From assembly GCF_000306965.1 (NCBI RefSeq), contig NZ_JH976434.1, positions 132,933-196,932 of the forward strand: 64,000 nt of DNA, read 5' to 3'. Within the stretch, counting starts at the first letter, position 1. Every line of letters begins with the position of its first letter. This stretch comes from Amphibacillus jilinensis Y1 (lineage in GTDB: Bacteria > Bacillota > Bacilli > Bacillales > Amphibacillaceae). Shown piece after piece: positions 1-10,250 of this stretch. The notes under the pieces are model-generated. The model was not told the origin of the DNA and searched no databases. It worked only from the letters and a program-made list of their open reading frames with translations. Made by a program: the position numbers and the translations under genes.

Positions 1-289
1 TGATTCCAAAAGTTATATTATCTTGAACGGTTAACCAGGGTAGCAACCGTGGTTCTTGAAAAATAAAACCCGTTGTGGCGTGCACACCTTGTATAACTTG
101 ACCATTTATAGCGATTGTCCCACGATAGTCCTGATCCAAACCAGAAATAGCCCGTAATAATGTACTTTTACCACACCCGCTCGTACCGAGTAAGCCTACG
201 ATTTCACCTTTCTCAACAGAAAGGCTAATATCTTTAATCACATCAACATCAGCAAAACGTCTTGAGATATTTTCTAAAACTAATGTCAC
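1..289 (-). CDS. ABC transporter ATP-binding protein, SsuB/TauB type (partial)
   Basis: This is the N-terminal ~96 codons of an ABC ATPase; the gene runs off the left edge of the window. It starts with GTG at 289, one base after the permease stop codon, behind a GGGGGAG ribosome site that lies inside the end of the permease gene. The visible protein carries a Walker A motif (GTSGCGKST) and a Q-loop segment (FQEPRLLPW), typical of the sulfonate/taurine/nitrate importer family. It would energise uptake through the permease and binding lipoprotein encoded just upstream in the same operon. The substrate cannot be read from the ATPase. S-box control of the operon points to a sulfur compound. Confidence 0.85.
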   Translation of the reverse strand, partial: MTLVLENISRRFADVDVIKDISLSVEKGEIVGLLGTSGCGKSTLLRAISGLDQDYRGTIAINGQVIQGVHATTGFIFQEPRLLPWLTVQDNITFGI

Positions 290-290
290 C

Positions 291-1130
291 TTAGCTCCCC
301 CTTTCAAAGCGATCTTGCCATCTTAATAATCTTGATTCCAACACCTTTAGTAACCAATCAGATAGTTTTCCGATTATTGCAAATAAAATTATACTAGCTA
401 AAATCGTTTCTGGTGCTAAAGTATTTTGACCTAATACAAGCAAATATCCGAGTCCTTGACTGGCCCCCATTAGCTCTGCTGCAACAACGAACATCCAACC
501 TAAACCTAGACCGCTGCGTAGACCTACCAGAAAACTTGGGAGTGTTGCGGGCAATATAATCCGATAGATTTGTTGAAATAGAGAAAGTTGATACATCCTG
601 CCAACTTCAATCAATTTACGATCAACTGTTAAAATGCCACTAACTAAATTTAAATAGACTGGAAAGAAAACACCAACTGCAATCATAGTGATTTTTGATG
701 ACTCACCAATACCCATCCAAAGGATAAATAATGGTACCCATGCTAGTGAAGGGATCGATCGAAAAGCTTGAATGATCGGATCAAAGACATATTCTGCTTT
801 CTTTAAAAAACCGACAAGTAAAGCAAAGATAACCGCAATGCCCGTTCCTAATAAAAATCCAGCAAAGACCCGATAAACCGTAATATAAATATGCTGGGTT
901 AATTCTCCGGAACTAGCTAACTCTGTTAGTCTTGCCAGTATTGCTGTTGGCGCCGGCAATTGATAAGATTCGACCCAACCTAATTGGCTCACTATTTCCC
1001 AGGTAATAATCAAAGCAATCGGCAATATGCTACCTAGTAATAGCCGCTCAAATGATGACCAGATTTTTTTATGATCTGCCGATACTTTCATAGCATAGCG
1101 TGCTTTTATTTCAGTATTCGTCTTTGCCAT
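291..1130 (-). CDS. ABC transporter permease, SsuC/TauC type
   Basis: The 279-residue membrane protein has about six hydrophobic segments and the BPD_transp_1 coupling motif region (EVGRMYQLSLFQQIYRIILP, residues ~175-195, matching the EAA loop). Residues 120-140 (FRSIPSLAWVPLFILWMG) are typical of sulfonate/nitrate/taurine permeases. It lies 12 bp after the binding-protein gene and is followed at once by the ATPase gene, so the three form one importer. Expression should follow the SAM riboswitches ahead of metY. The family assignment is firm. Substrate specificity (alkanesulfonate, taurine or another organosulfur compound) is inferred from context only. Confidence 0.88.
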   Translation of the reverse strand: MAKTNTEIKARYAMKVSADHKKIWSSFERLLLGSILPIALIITWEIVSQLGWVESYQLPAPTAILARLTELASSGELTQHIYITVYRVFAGFLLGTGIAVIFALLVGFLKKAEYVFDPIIQAFRSIPSLAWVPLFILWMGIGESSKITMIAVGVFFPVYLNLVSGILTVDRKLIEVGRMYQLSLFQQIYRIILPATLPSFLVGLRSGLGLGWMFVVAAELMGASQGLGYLLVLGQNTLAPETILASIILFAIIGKLSDWLLKVLESRLLRWQDRFERGS

Positions 1131-1142
1131 AACCTAACCCTC

Positions 1143-2123
1143 CTATCGCTCGATCGTTCGCTCAGCAAATGATGGATTAATTAATTCTTCTACAAGTTGT
1201 TCAATGTTGGCATCCGCTTCTATAACTTCACCTTCTTGAAGAATCAAACCAGACTCAATTAACGCTTGATAGTGGATGTCACCTGGTATAGGCTCCGAAA
1301 AGTCATTACGTTCTAATTGAATGGCAGCCACTTCTTCGCTGATCTCTGCTTGTTCTGCTAGTAAAGTAACAGCATCTTCAGGATGATCAATCACCCATTG
1401 TCTTGCTCGCTCATAAAGACTTATGATCTGATCGACATAGTCGGGATAATCTTCCGCAAAAGCCTGATGAACATTTAAAAAACCATAAGTGTTAAAATCA
1501 GGCTCGCGATAAAATAATTCAGCATCTGATTCTAACTCAACTCTTGCCATATGTGGATCTAAACCGGCCCAAGCATCGACTTGATTTGATAATAAGCTCG
1601 ATGCTCCATCACCATGTTGTAAATTAATAAGTTCAATGTCGCTTTCATCAATTCCCTCGGCCGCTAATGCACGAAGCAAAAAGATATAAGGATCGGTCCC
1701 AAGTGTTGCTGCAACAGTCTTTCCTTTTAAATCCTCAAGACTTGAAATATCTGAATCGCCTGATGTCACAAGTGCAGTCCACTCTGGTTTGGAATAAATA
1801 TAAACGTTCTCAATAGGAGAACCGTTTGCCTTTGAAATTAGAGCTGCTGCTCCTGCTGTTGAACCAAAATCCACACTATTACTATTTAAAAACTCCAAAG
1901 CACGGTTACTCCCTTGACTGAAGACCCATTCAACTTCAATACCTTCATCTTCAAACGCTTCTTCTACCCAGCCAAATTCTTTTAATACTAAACTCGTTGG
2001 TGAGTAATGGGCATAGTCCAACCGAATTGTTTCAGGGTGATCTTGACTAGAATCCTGGTCACACCCCATTATTAAACTTAATATCCCTAACAAAATAACC
2101 CCATATATTAATCTACTTTTCAT
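1143..2123 (-). CDS. ABC transporter substrate-binding lipoprotein, SsuA/TauA type
   Basis: The 326-residue protein begins with a lipoprotein signal peptide (charged MKSR, hydrophobic core, lipobox LIMGC with Cys at residue ~21). The mature part has the NMT1/SsuA periplasmic-binding fold: an early LDYAHYSPTSLVLKEFGW segment, a central DLKGKTVAATLGTDPYIFL segment, and the VDAWAGLDPHMARVE hinge region typical of sulfonate and taurine binders. It would be anchored to the outer face of the membrane and pass ligand to the neighbouring permease. The gene starts 21 bp after metY and probably shares its transcript, which ties it to sulfur supply. Confidence 0.86.
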   Translation of the reverse strand: MKSRLIYGVILLGILSLIMGCDQDSSQDHPETIRLDYAHYSPTSLVLKEFGWVEEAFEDEGIEVEWVFSQGSNRALEFLNSNSVDFGSTAGAAALISKANGSPIENVYIYSKPEWTALVTSGDSDISSLEDLKGKTVAATLGTDPYIFLLRALAAEGIDESDIELINLQHGDGASSLLSNQVDAWAGLDPHMARVELESDAELFYREPDFNTYGFLNVHQAFAEDYPDYVDQIISLYERARQWVIDHPEDAVTLLAEQAEISEEVAAIQLERNDFSEPIPGDIHYQALIESGLILQEGEVIEADANIEQLVEELINPSFAERTIER

Positions 2124-2144
2124 CTCCTATTCCCCCTATTTGAT

Positions 2145-3971
<1,827 letters not shown>

Positions 3972-4028
3972 TTAAATTTATAATCTTTTGTTTTCACCAG
4001 TCATTTTGTTCTTGTGTACATCTCATTT

Positions 4029-4060
4029 AAAAAGAGCCCTTCTTTAAGAAGAGGGCTCCA
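4029..4060 (-). terminator. Rho-independent terminator of the proximal SAM riboswitch
   Basis: On the minus strand a GAGCCCTCTTCTT / AAGAAGGGCTC hairpin is followed by a T-run. It sits directly after the aptamer, the usual S-box expression platform: SAM binding favours this hairpin and stops transcription before metY. Confidence 0.85.
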
Positions 4061-4180
4061 CTAAACAGGCTCTTCTTATCGTTCAGACATTCGTCTGCTG
4101 GCTTTAGCACCTTTTAAACAGCTGTTTAATGGTTGCCGGATTTCATCGGGCCAGTCCCTCCATCACTCTAGATAAGTAAT
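4060..4180 (-). promoter_or_regulatory. SAM-I (S-box) riboswitch, proximal copy
   Basis: The minus strand reads with the canonical S-box core: CTTATC (P1), AGAGTGATGGAGGGACTGGC, CGATGAAATCCGGCAACC, then GGTGCTAAAGCCAGCAG. P1 closes between GATAAG at 4171-4176 and CTTATC at 4075-4080. The loop CTGG can pair with the downstream CCAG to form the pseudoknot. This is the copy nearest metY. Confidence 0.95.
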
Positions 4181-4271
4181 ATTTGTTATATTTTTCAAAA
4201 ATTCACGTCACTTCTATTTTCACACCAATGACCGTGTGCTCAAATTATTAAGTATTTTATCTTAAAACAAT

Positions 4272-4312
4272 AAAAATTCCGCCTTCATTTGAATGATGAA
4301 GGCGGAATTTTC
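4272..4312 (-). terminator. Rho-independent terminator of the distal SAM riboswitch
   Basis: A perfect 15-bp stem (4274-4288 with 4296-4310, core GCCTTCAT/ATGAAGGC) is followed by a T-run on the minus strand. It separates the two aptamers, so each one has its own terminator. Confidence 0.88.
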
Positions 4313-4315
4313 AAC

Positions 4316-4428
4316 CGATATTCAATCATCATCCAAAGCACATGCTTTGCTGGTAGGGGCACCTTACATGATGTAGGTTGCCGTGAAGTCAATGAGCCAG
4401 TTCTCTCGTCCACTCTTGATAAATTTTT
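4316..4428 (-). promoter_or_regulatory. SAM-I (S-box) riboswitch, distal copy, variant P2
   Basis: On the minus strand: TTATCAAGAGTGGA, then GAGAACTGGCTC, TTCACGGCAACC, AGGTGCC and CTACCAGCAAAG. The usual GGG/CCC P2b pair is replaced by GAG/CTC, which still pairs. GTGGA pairs with TTCAC in P2a, AAAGC with GCTTT in P4, and the loop CTGG with CCAG (pseudoknot). The conserved GGCAACC and GGTGC blocks are kept. It therefore looks functional although it diverges from the proximal copy. Confidence 0.85.
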
Positions 4429-4441
4429 TAAATTTTTTGAT

Positions 4442-4476
4442 TAAACAGATTATAACATAAATAATTAAACTGTCTA
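4442..4476 (-). promoter_or_regulatory. Sigma-A promoter of the metY operon
   Basis: On the minus strand TAGACA (4476-4471) and a perfect TATAAT (4454-4449) are separated by 16 bp. Transcription would start near 4442, a few bases ahead of the distal aptamer, so one promoter serves both riboswitches. Confidence 0.75.
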
Positions 4477-4601
4477 GTGGAAATGCATACTTTTTTAAAA
4501 AATAGTGTAAATAAAGCTAAAGTGGGTATACGAAGAATAAGTTAATAAAAGAACTTTAATTATGAGATAAAACGTTTAAAACGCAATGGAGGAGAATAGA
4601 T

Positions 4602-5390
4602 ATGAAAACCGCATCGTTAAAGGATCGAGTAGCAATTGTTACAGGTGCAAGCTCAGGTATTGGTAGGGCAACGGCTTTAAAATTTGCCACTGAAGGAGCA
4701 AAAATTGGATTAATCGATATAAACGAGAAAGACGCAGAACAAGTGAAAAAGCACATCATCAAACATGGTGGAGAAGCGGTCATTGCAGAAACCGACATTC
4801 GTGACCCTGAACAGGTTGAACAAGCTATAAAAGCGATTATTGAACATTTTGGTAAACTTGATATCGTATTTGCCAACGCAGGAATTAATGGTAAGGTCGC
4901 ACCAATTGAAAATATTACCCCAGAAGAATGGGACCAAACACTAGAAACCAATTTAAAAGGGACCTTCCTCACAACCAAATATGCGATTCCATATTTAAAA
5001 AAACGTGGAGGTAGTATTGTGATCACAAGTTCTATTAATGGAAATAGACAGTTTTCTGCGATCGGTATGTCTGCCTATAGTTCAAGTAAAGCCGCACAAA
5101 TGGCCTTCGGTAAAATGGCTGCTTTAGAACTCTCAGAATATCGCATTCGTGTTAACATCATTTGTCCTGGTCAAATTGAGACGAATATTGGTAAAAATAC
5201 ATTTAAAGAAGATGAAAACCTTAAAAAAGTAAATATACCTGTAGAATACCCAGAAGGAAATCAACCATTAGAAGGAAAAGGAGGGAAACCAGAACAAGTC
5301 GCGGACCTTGTACATTTCCTTGCCTCTGATGCTTCCGCACATATTACGGGAACTGAAGTATATATTGATGGTGCTTCGACATTACTTTGA
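4602..5390 (+). CDS. SDR family NAD(P)-dependent oxidoreductase
   Basis: The 262-residue protein is a classical short-chain dehydrogenase. The cofactor motif VTGASSGIGRA lies at residues ~13-24, the NAG motif at ~91, the catalytic Ser in ITSSINGN (~145), and the YSSSK-type active site (SAYSSSKAAQM, ~160-170). The C-terminal HITGTEVYIDGASTLL is the usual end of glucose-1-dehydrogenase/FabG-like members. It starts at ATG 4602 behind GGAGGAG and is read divergently from the S-box operon. The substrate is unknown. It is transcribed alone, followed by a repeat copy. Confidence 0.88.
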   Translation: MKTASLKDRVAIVTGASSGIGRATALKFATEGAKIGLIDINEKDAEQVKKHIIKHGGEAVIAETDIRDPEQVEQAIKAIIEHFGKLDIVFANAGINGKVAPIENITPEEWDQTLETNLKGTFLTTKYAIPYLKKRGGSIVITSSINGNRQFSAIGMSAYSSSKAAQMAFGKMAALELSEYRIRVNIICPGQIETNIGKNTFKEDENLKKVNIPVEYPEGNQPLEGKGGKPEQVADLVHFLASDASAHITGTEVYIDGASTLL

Positions 5391-5397
5391 TCAAATA

Positions 5398-5545
5398 AAA
5401 CGAAACTTCAATCAGTGAGGCAATGCATTTTCCCGACTGACTGGTAGTTGAGTGAATCAGGACGGCCGTTAACTCCCGCCTCAATAGGTTAGCTCTGCTC
5501 GCTATTTGAGACAGGTATTTTACGGAGGCTTACCTGTGATAAACT
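5398..5545 (+). repeat. Structured intergenic repeat, copy 1 (short form)
   Basis: It begins with ACTTCAATCAGTGAGG, has the complementary half-stem GACTGACTGGTAGTTG, then AATCAGGACGGCCGTTAAC, and ends in TTACCTGTGATAAAC. No internal hairpin cassette is present. The remaining gap up to 6037 holds a pseudogene and nothing else I can name. Confidence 0.75.
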
Positions 5546-5627
5546 TAATCCAAATGAACTTCTCATTTGACTCATATTGATCATGAGGCATCAATATTTC
5601 TTCACCCGTTATTAAACATTCAAATCC

Positions 5628-5868
5628 TTAAAGCGAACCGCATTCGGCAAAAGGTGATGGTGTAAAATCAAATAGATGATCAACGAGGCTATCGGTGCAG
5701 ATGGGATCGTCTTTGGATAGTAAAGACAGCTTGTTGTATTTTATCCTTTTCGCCTGTTTCAGTGTGAAATAACGTTGTAATTCATTAATCTCAGCGTTAT
5801 CGAAATATTAACATAAAACCGCATCATCTCTTCTGCTTGGTCAGAAAACATCAAAAAGGTCTTACTGT
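5628..5868 (-). pseudogene. Decayed VOC/PhnB-like (glyoxalase-fold) gene remnant
   Basis: On the minus strand one frame reads KTFLMFSDQAEEMMRFYVN, which is the usual N-terminus of PhnB/3-demethylubiquinone methyltransferase-like VOC proteins. Reading then has to shift frame to continue as FDNAEINELQRYF, followed by FTPSPFAECGSL before a stop at 5630-5628. Intact relatives are about 130-150 residues; only ~80 codons remain, with a frameshift and an internal deletion. The recognition rests on recalled family motifs, so the family call is moderate. That it is broken is clear. Confidence 0.6.
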
Positions 5869-6037
5869 TATCACAGCTATTCTCTTAAACCGCTATCTAT
5901 TTTAGATACATAACGTATTTCTAATTATTTTTTAGCAGCTTTTCTAATATAGTAAGACTTTACTGAACAAAGGTTTAACAGCTTTTATTTTAGGTTAGTA
6001 ATGAACTATAGGAAGCTATTATTAAATAAAGGAGTAG

Positions 6038-6847
6038 ATGCAACGTATGGATTTAAATAAAGAAATAAAGCGACTAGAACGTATTTATCTAGAGAAACCA
6101 AAGCGTGTATTTACCATGTATTTAAACACAGATCCCGCCGATCCTGATCAACAAGGTGGCGAATGGAAAATTCATTTAAAAAATGGCTTGCAACGTTTTG
6201 AAAAATATTTAGAAAATGACGGTGATAAAGAGGAATTAGAAAATTTTTGTGAAATAAAACGTAAAGTTGAAAATTACATGGCAGAACACGAACTTGAATT
6301 AGCTAAAAGTGTCATCATATTTGCAACGCCTGATCAGTCAACTTGGTTTGCCGAGCGGTTTCAAGTACCCGTACAAACTGAATTCTTTTGGGAGGAAATT
6401 GCGAAAGTTGATCAGCTTATTCAATTACATCACGACTTTCCAAAAACAGGTATAATTCTCATACAAAAAGAGGCAATCAAAATTGTTGAAACTGAGTTGG
6501 GTCGTCCTATAAATACTTACTTCTATGAGCTAGATTTAGATACAGAAGATTGGCGGCAACATACGGGTCCTCACCGTGCCCGTGCTACCGTTGGATCTGG
6601 TGGTAAAAGTACCAAGCGCGAGCAATTTATTGCTAGATTTGAAGCCAATCGCCATCGCTGGTATAAACAGATTGCACCAAAGCTTGATAAATTAGCTAAA
6701 GACCACAACTGGGAATATATACATTTAATTGGAAGTAGTGAAGAAACACAAGAACTAGCTGGTGAAATGAATAAACCTATTAATGGTTTCCTCGATAAGA
6801 ATATGCTTGACAGTAAAGAAACAGAGATTATAAAAACCATACATTAG
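6038..6847 (+). CDS. VLRF1/baeRF-family aeRF1-type release-factor-like protein
   Basis: The 269-residue soluble protein resembles the bacterial aeRF1-like (VLRF1) family found in Bacillaceae: an N-terminal LERIYLEKPKRVFTMYLNTDP strand pattern, a central VDQLIQLHHDFPKTGIILI segment and a C-terminal eRF1 domain-3/L7Ae-like half (KLAKDHNWEYIHLIGSSEE). Members are thought to act on peptidyl-tRNA or stalled ribosomes, but function in this branch is inferred. AAAGGAG at 6028-6034 lies 3 bases before ATG 6038 and 12 before ATG 6047; the second (MDLNKEI) may be the true start. A terminator follows the gene. Confidence 0.6.
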   Translation: MQRMDLNKEIKRLERIYLEKPKRVFTMYLNTDPADPDQQGGEWKIHLKNGLQRFEKYLENDGDKEELENFCEIKRKVENYMAEHELELAKSVIIFATPDQSTWFAERFQVPVQTEFFWEEIAKVDQLIQLHHDFPKTGIILIQKEAIKIVETELGRPINTYFYELDLDTEDWRQHTGPHRARATVGSGGKSTKREQFIARFEANRHRWYKQIAPKLDKLAKDHNWEYIHLIGSSEETQELAGEMNKPINGFLDKNMLDSKETEIIKTIH

Positions 6848-6941
6848 ATGGGCAACACACGTTTCTGAATCTACTCGAATGAGATAAACACACATTAAAC
6901 AATATTTAAAAAACATTAGATCAAAACAAATCTAAAAGATG

Positions 6942-6978
6942 AAGACGAATGATCCATTTTTGATCATTCGTCTTTCTA
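6942..6978 (+). terminator. Terminator after the aeRF1-like gene
   Basis: A perfect 13-bp stem (AAGACGAATGATC with GATCATTCGTCTT) and a 7-base loop are followed by T-rich sequence. The rest of the gap to 7237 holds a 12-bp hairpin at 7097-7133 with no T-run. Confidence 0.8.
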
Positions 6979-7237
6979 TAAAGATTCGGCAGTCACCTTT
7001 ACAAAGGCTGGGACGTATTTTATTTAGCGATAATGACATTATTCGTTCTTTTGCTTTCTTGTGTTTTTAAAAATCCATTTTGTTCGTTTAACAAAGCAAA
7101 CATTCAAGCAACATTATCTGACTTGAATGTTTGTGACATGCACTTATAAAATAGTCGGCAATAATGCTCACCAACGGCATTTGACAACGAACCCAAATAT
7201 AGGATTTAACCTCTTTCTTGAAGTTATTCTACTTGAT

Positions 7238-8146
7238 TCAATCAACTATAAATTCAACAGCTAAGGTTGCCCTTATATCTTGATACGTCTCAGCCTGAAT
7301 ATCTTTGATAACGCGATATTCCCCTGGCTCAAGCTCAGCTATTTCTATCGACTGTTGATGTGAATCACCAGGACCTAATATAATGGCAATCTCAATAAAA
7401 GCAAGATCTAGTGGAACAACCTTCCATTCATCATCAATTTTCTTTTCGATAGCATAATGCATCCCCAGCATGAGCTGGGTCGGACCATAATTTTTAACAG
7501 TTAAGGTTGGTTCTTCATCTTGATTATAGTGCGATTGATCCAAAGACATCGCGACATTCATTTCATCTGATACAGCTACAATTAAGCCTAATAACGTATC
7601 TTCAACTTCGCCTGCTTCATTTAATACCTCTGCACTCAACACATACAGCACATTTTCTTCACTTGGAAGATGATCGTCTAATATTGACTCTTCTTCAACC
7701 ACTTCATCTATATACACGGTTTCATCAATTAACAACTCAATTGTATCAAAGTCTTGATCAACTTTCTCAAGGCGGACACGAATATTATGGCCAAATGATA
7801 TATTGTCATCTTGATGATTGACTAAATCGATATTGATTGCTGACTCAGGCGCCTGATATCCTGTTGTTAGCCCATAGCCAAATTCGCCTTCACCATCAAG
7901 CATAAACCATTTTCCCGTTGGTGCATTGAACGGCGTCATTTCAGCTAGATATGCCTGATCTTGAAACGCTTGCTTAAAATCCAGATGTTGAAATTTCCCC
8001 TCTTCTTGTTCCTCACCTACCCTACTTGGTAGCTCCCCTTGTCCGTCTTGCCAATTCAGATGATCTCCTTGACTTGAATCTGCCTGTCCACAGGCAACTA
8101 ATAATAGTAGAAAAAGCAAGTACAGCAGTCTATTCTTAAGCATCAT
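7238..8146 (-). CDS. Lipoprotein with C-terminal Ig-like (Big_14-type) domain
   Basis: The 302-residue protein has a type II signal peptide (MMLKNRLLYLLFLLLLVAC, lipobox LVAC, Cys ~19), followed by an acidic linker. Residues ~195-300 match the Ig-like domain seen in many Bacillaceae lipoproteins: SLDQSHYNQDEEPTLTVKN, then a predicted strand with GPTQLMLGMHYAIEK, ILGPGDSHQQSIEI and LEPGEYRVIK. It would sit on the outer face of the membrane. No enzyme motif is visible and the role is unknown. It appears to be a single-gene unit. Confidence 0.7.
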   Translation of the reverse strand: MMLKNRLLYLLFLLLLVACGQADSSQGDHLNWQDGQGELPSRVGEEQEEGKFQHLDFKQAFQDQAYLAEMTPFNAPTGKWFMLDGEGEFGYGLTTGYQAPESAINIDLVNHQDDNISFGHNIRVRLEKVDQDFDTIELLIDETVYIDEVVEEESILDDHLPSEENVLYVLSAEVLNEAGEVEDTLLGLIVAVSDEMNVAMSLDQSHYNQDEEPTLTVKNYGPTQLMLGMHYAIEKKIDDEWKVVPLDLAFIEIAIILGPGDSHQQSIEIAELEPGEYRVIKDIQAETYQDIRATLAVEFIVD

Positions 8147-8351
8147 TGTACACTCCCTTTAATAATCAGTCGTCTCTCGGTCAAGTAGGTTACAGTTAAC
8201 GATACCCTAATCCTAGAATTTTCATACTATATAATTGTGGTTATTCGCATAGCTTAAGCTTTAAGCGAGTCATATGATGCCGTTTATAATCGACCGCGAT
8301 TTGTTTAGACTTTTTTCACAGTTAATCTGTCATTATTAGACTCCATTTCTT

Positions 8352-8554
8352 GTAACGAGCCTTCAAGCAGTGGACGGAGGTCATGCAGACGTTACCACAG
8401 AACATGGCGGTTTTAGTCTACGATCTTACCCACTCCCTGATTGTTAGTTGAATAAATCAGAATATTAGCGTCCGTTAGCATCCGCCTATATTGACTTATC
8501 TCTGTACTCTATTTTTGAGGTAGCTGTGTTGCGGACAGTTATCTGTGATAAACT
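8352..8554 (+). repeat. Structured intergenic repeat, copy 2
   Basis: 5' block CTTCAAGCAGTGGACGGAGG, a degenerate cassette (GTTACCACAGAACATGGCGG), TTTTAGTCTACGATCTTACC, half-stem CTGATTGTTAGTTG, TAGCGTCCGTTAGC, and 3' box AGTTATCTGTGATAAAC. It lies between two leftward genes but is itself rightward. Confidence 0.85.
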
Positions 8555-8592
8555 TAAAGTATGTGTAAAACAAGGATAATGGGGTGAAGAAA

Positions 8593-8754
8593 ATGATAAT
8601 AACTGTTAAACCATCGAATGAAAAGCAAGAACAGACGCTCAACAAGCCTGCGTCTATTAAGGTAAGCTATCGATTTACAAACTTTTTCAGTATCGATACT
8701 ATGAAACAGGTTAAAGCTTTTAACTATGTAAGGATGACCAATTCGGATCATTAA
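8593..8754 (+). CDS. Possible small ORF, 53 residues, unknown
   Basis: An ATG at 8593 is preceded by GGGGTG eight bases away and opens a 53-codon frame (MIITVKPSNEKQEQ..., basic, no membrane segment) ending at 8754. It overlaps the 3' end of the acyltransferase gene on the other strand by ~35 bp. I recognise no family. The ribosome site and codon use are reasonable, but a chance ORF is quite possible. Confidence 0.3.
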   Translation: MIITVKPSNEKQEQTLNKPASIKVSYRFTNFFSIDTMKQVKAFNYVRMTNSDH

Positions 8755-9781
8755 TGAAAGGGACATCACTTTCTAATATACCCGTAATGCGACGAACTCG
8801 AATGACTTCACCTGCTAAAAAGCGATTAAAATCAAATACGACTGGTCTTTGATTTGCACCAAGACCAATCCACCCCTTACCTTGTCTAGGTTGATATAAA
8901 CTGGTATGCAATGTACCCGACCACGCTTGATACTTATTAGAAAAAATCGCATGAGAGCGATGATTAAATATTTGATACGCCTGGTTAGATTTCAGATGAG
9001 ATGGCGAATGTCGATTGATTCGATCCATCCGGCTAATGGATTCATCGTTACGATAACGATTTTCTTTAGTTAAATATTCAAAATGATTGGTGCATACATT
9101 AGCCATTCTTGTCAAAACAGTGCGTGGACTCGCTTCAACAATTAATGATTGACCTGAACGATCCATCAATACATAAGAAAATGACGTACGATGTGGGATA
9201 GCTTTTAATAGCTGGACCCCTTCTTCAACGGTTGCACAATATTCTAATAACATGCGGCCAATCATATTACAAATGAAGCCATCACCAGAACCAATCCGAT
9301 TAGTAAAGTTATAACCCATCACTAACCCTTTCTCATTTATACCGTCTATTCGACCAGTTATTTGCATGGATGGTCCCATGGAAGCATAGCCCCCATCAGT
9401 AGGCTGATAAAGAACATAACGCCCTTCATAGCCATTTGGATGACTGTCATAGTTTCTCACAAAATATTGGTCGCCCGTCATTATAGAACAACCACTCTTA
9501 CCAATTTCTAAATAATAACCAGCAAAGGAACGAACAGCTTCTTGTTGTGTCATCTCTAGAGCGTCAGCTAATCCTTCGATTTCAAAACGGAGCTTTGGCG
9601 CAAAATGATCTAATAATCGCAAGCCTTTTTCCACATGTGTCGAAAAATGTGTCTTATATCTTTTGGCATGTAATTTTTCTCGATTTTGCATGATTGGCGA
9701 CTCTCTTAACTTAACACCTTGCTGATATCCAAATTGTCCATGTGTTCCCCGAAAAGAGATCACCTCAGAAAAGACTTTCAC
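8720..9781 (-). CDS. C45 family autoproteolytic acyltransferase/hydrolase
   Basis: The 353-residue protein belongs to the acyl-CoA:6-aminopenicillanate acyltransferase-like Ntn hydrolases (peptidase family C45). The N-terminal part carries RGTHGQFGYQQG (residues ~11-22), and the likely nucleophile is Cys ~98 in KSGCSIMTGDQYFVRNYD, where the chain would self-cleave. GRIDGINEKGLVMGYNFTNR follows the usual pattern. Bacillaceae members are mostly uncharacterised amidases or acyltransferases. It is a single gene with no obvious partner. The family call is good, the substrate unknown. Confidence 0.78.
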   Translation of the reverse strand: MKVFSEVISFRGTHGQFGYQQGVKLRESPIMQNREKLHAKRYKTHFSTHVEKGLRLLDHFAPKLRFEIEGLADALEMTQQEAVRSFAGYYLEIGKSGCSIMTGDQYFVRNYDSHPNGYEGRYVLYQPTDGGYASMGPSMQITGRIDGINEKGLVMGYNFTNRIGSGDGFICNMIGRMLLEYCATVEEGVQLLKAIPHRTSFSYVLMDRSGQSLIVEASPRTVLTRMANVCTNHFEYLTKENRYRNDESISRMDRINRHSPSHLKSNQAYQIFNHRSHAIFSNKYQAWSGTLHTSLYQPRQGKGWIGLGANQRPVVFDFNRFLAGEVIRVRRITGILESDVPFINDPNWSSLHS

Positions 9782-9884
9782 TTTCTTCCCCCCTTAATAT
9801 TATACCTACTTTAAAGAAAACCATTATTAATGTGCAAATAATTAGCTTATTATAACTACAAGTGATGTCCTTGATGATATACAG

Positions 9885-10062
9885 ACATCCGCTAACATTA
9901 AATAATCTGTAATCATAACATCAACGTCCGCCATAACAGAGAGCGTAAAGCGCATCTTATTTAGCCGGGAATTAACAGACGCTAATGCCTTGATCCACTT
10001 AGCTACCAATCAACAGATTGAAAACGCTTTTACTGATTGGAACTGGGGCTGGGACAAAAGCT
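9885..10062 (-). repeat. Structured intergenic repeat, copy 3 (opposite orientation, degenerate)
   Basis: Read on the minus strand: TTCCAATCAGTAAAAGCG, half-stem TGTTGATTGGTAGC, AAGTGGATCAAGGCATTAGC, GCTTTACGCTC, and a poorly kept 3' end. It is the only copy in this window pointing left. Confidence 0.65.
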
Positions 10063-10183
10063 TAACGAGATAAGAAAAATCCGTACATTAATCACTAATA
10101 CATGTAGTGCTTCGGTAAAACACTTCACTTACCAATTTCTTCGTTTAAATTTACAACTTAATTATTTATTTTTCCATTTTTTA

Positions 10184-10212
10184 TTGACGTTACATTCATT
10201 TGTATATATAAT
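10184..10212 (+). promoter_or_regulatory. Sigma-A promoter of the bmr leader/operon
   Basis: TTGACG (10184-10189) and TATAAT (10207-10212) are spaced by 17 bp. Transcription would start near 10219, ahead of the leader ORF at 10251. Confidence 0.85.
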
Positions 10213-10250
10213 AAAAAAACATTGATTAAATTAAACTTAAAAAGGAGGTC

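Noticed and set aside
4556..5026. 156-codon leftward frame opposite the SDR gene
   Set aside because: It is antisense to a well-supported SDR gene, has no ribosome site and no family features.
10037..10225. 62-codon frame in the bmr upstream region
   Set aside because: It covers repeat copy 3 and the bmr promoter and has no ribosome site.
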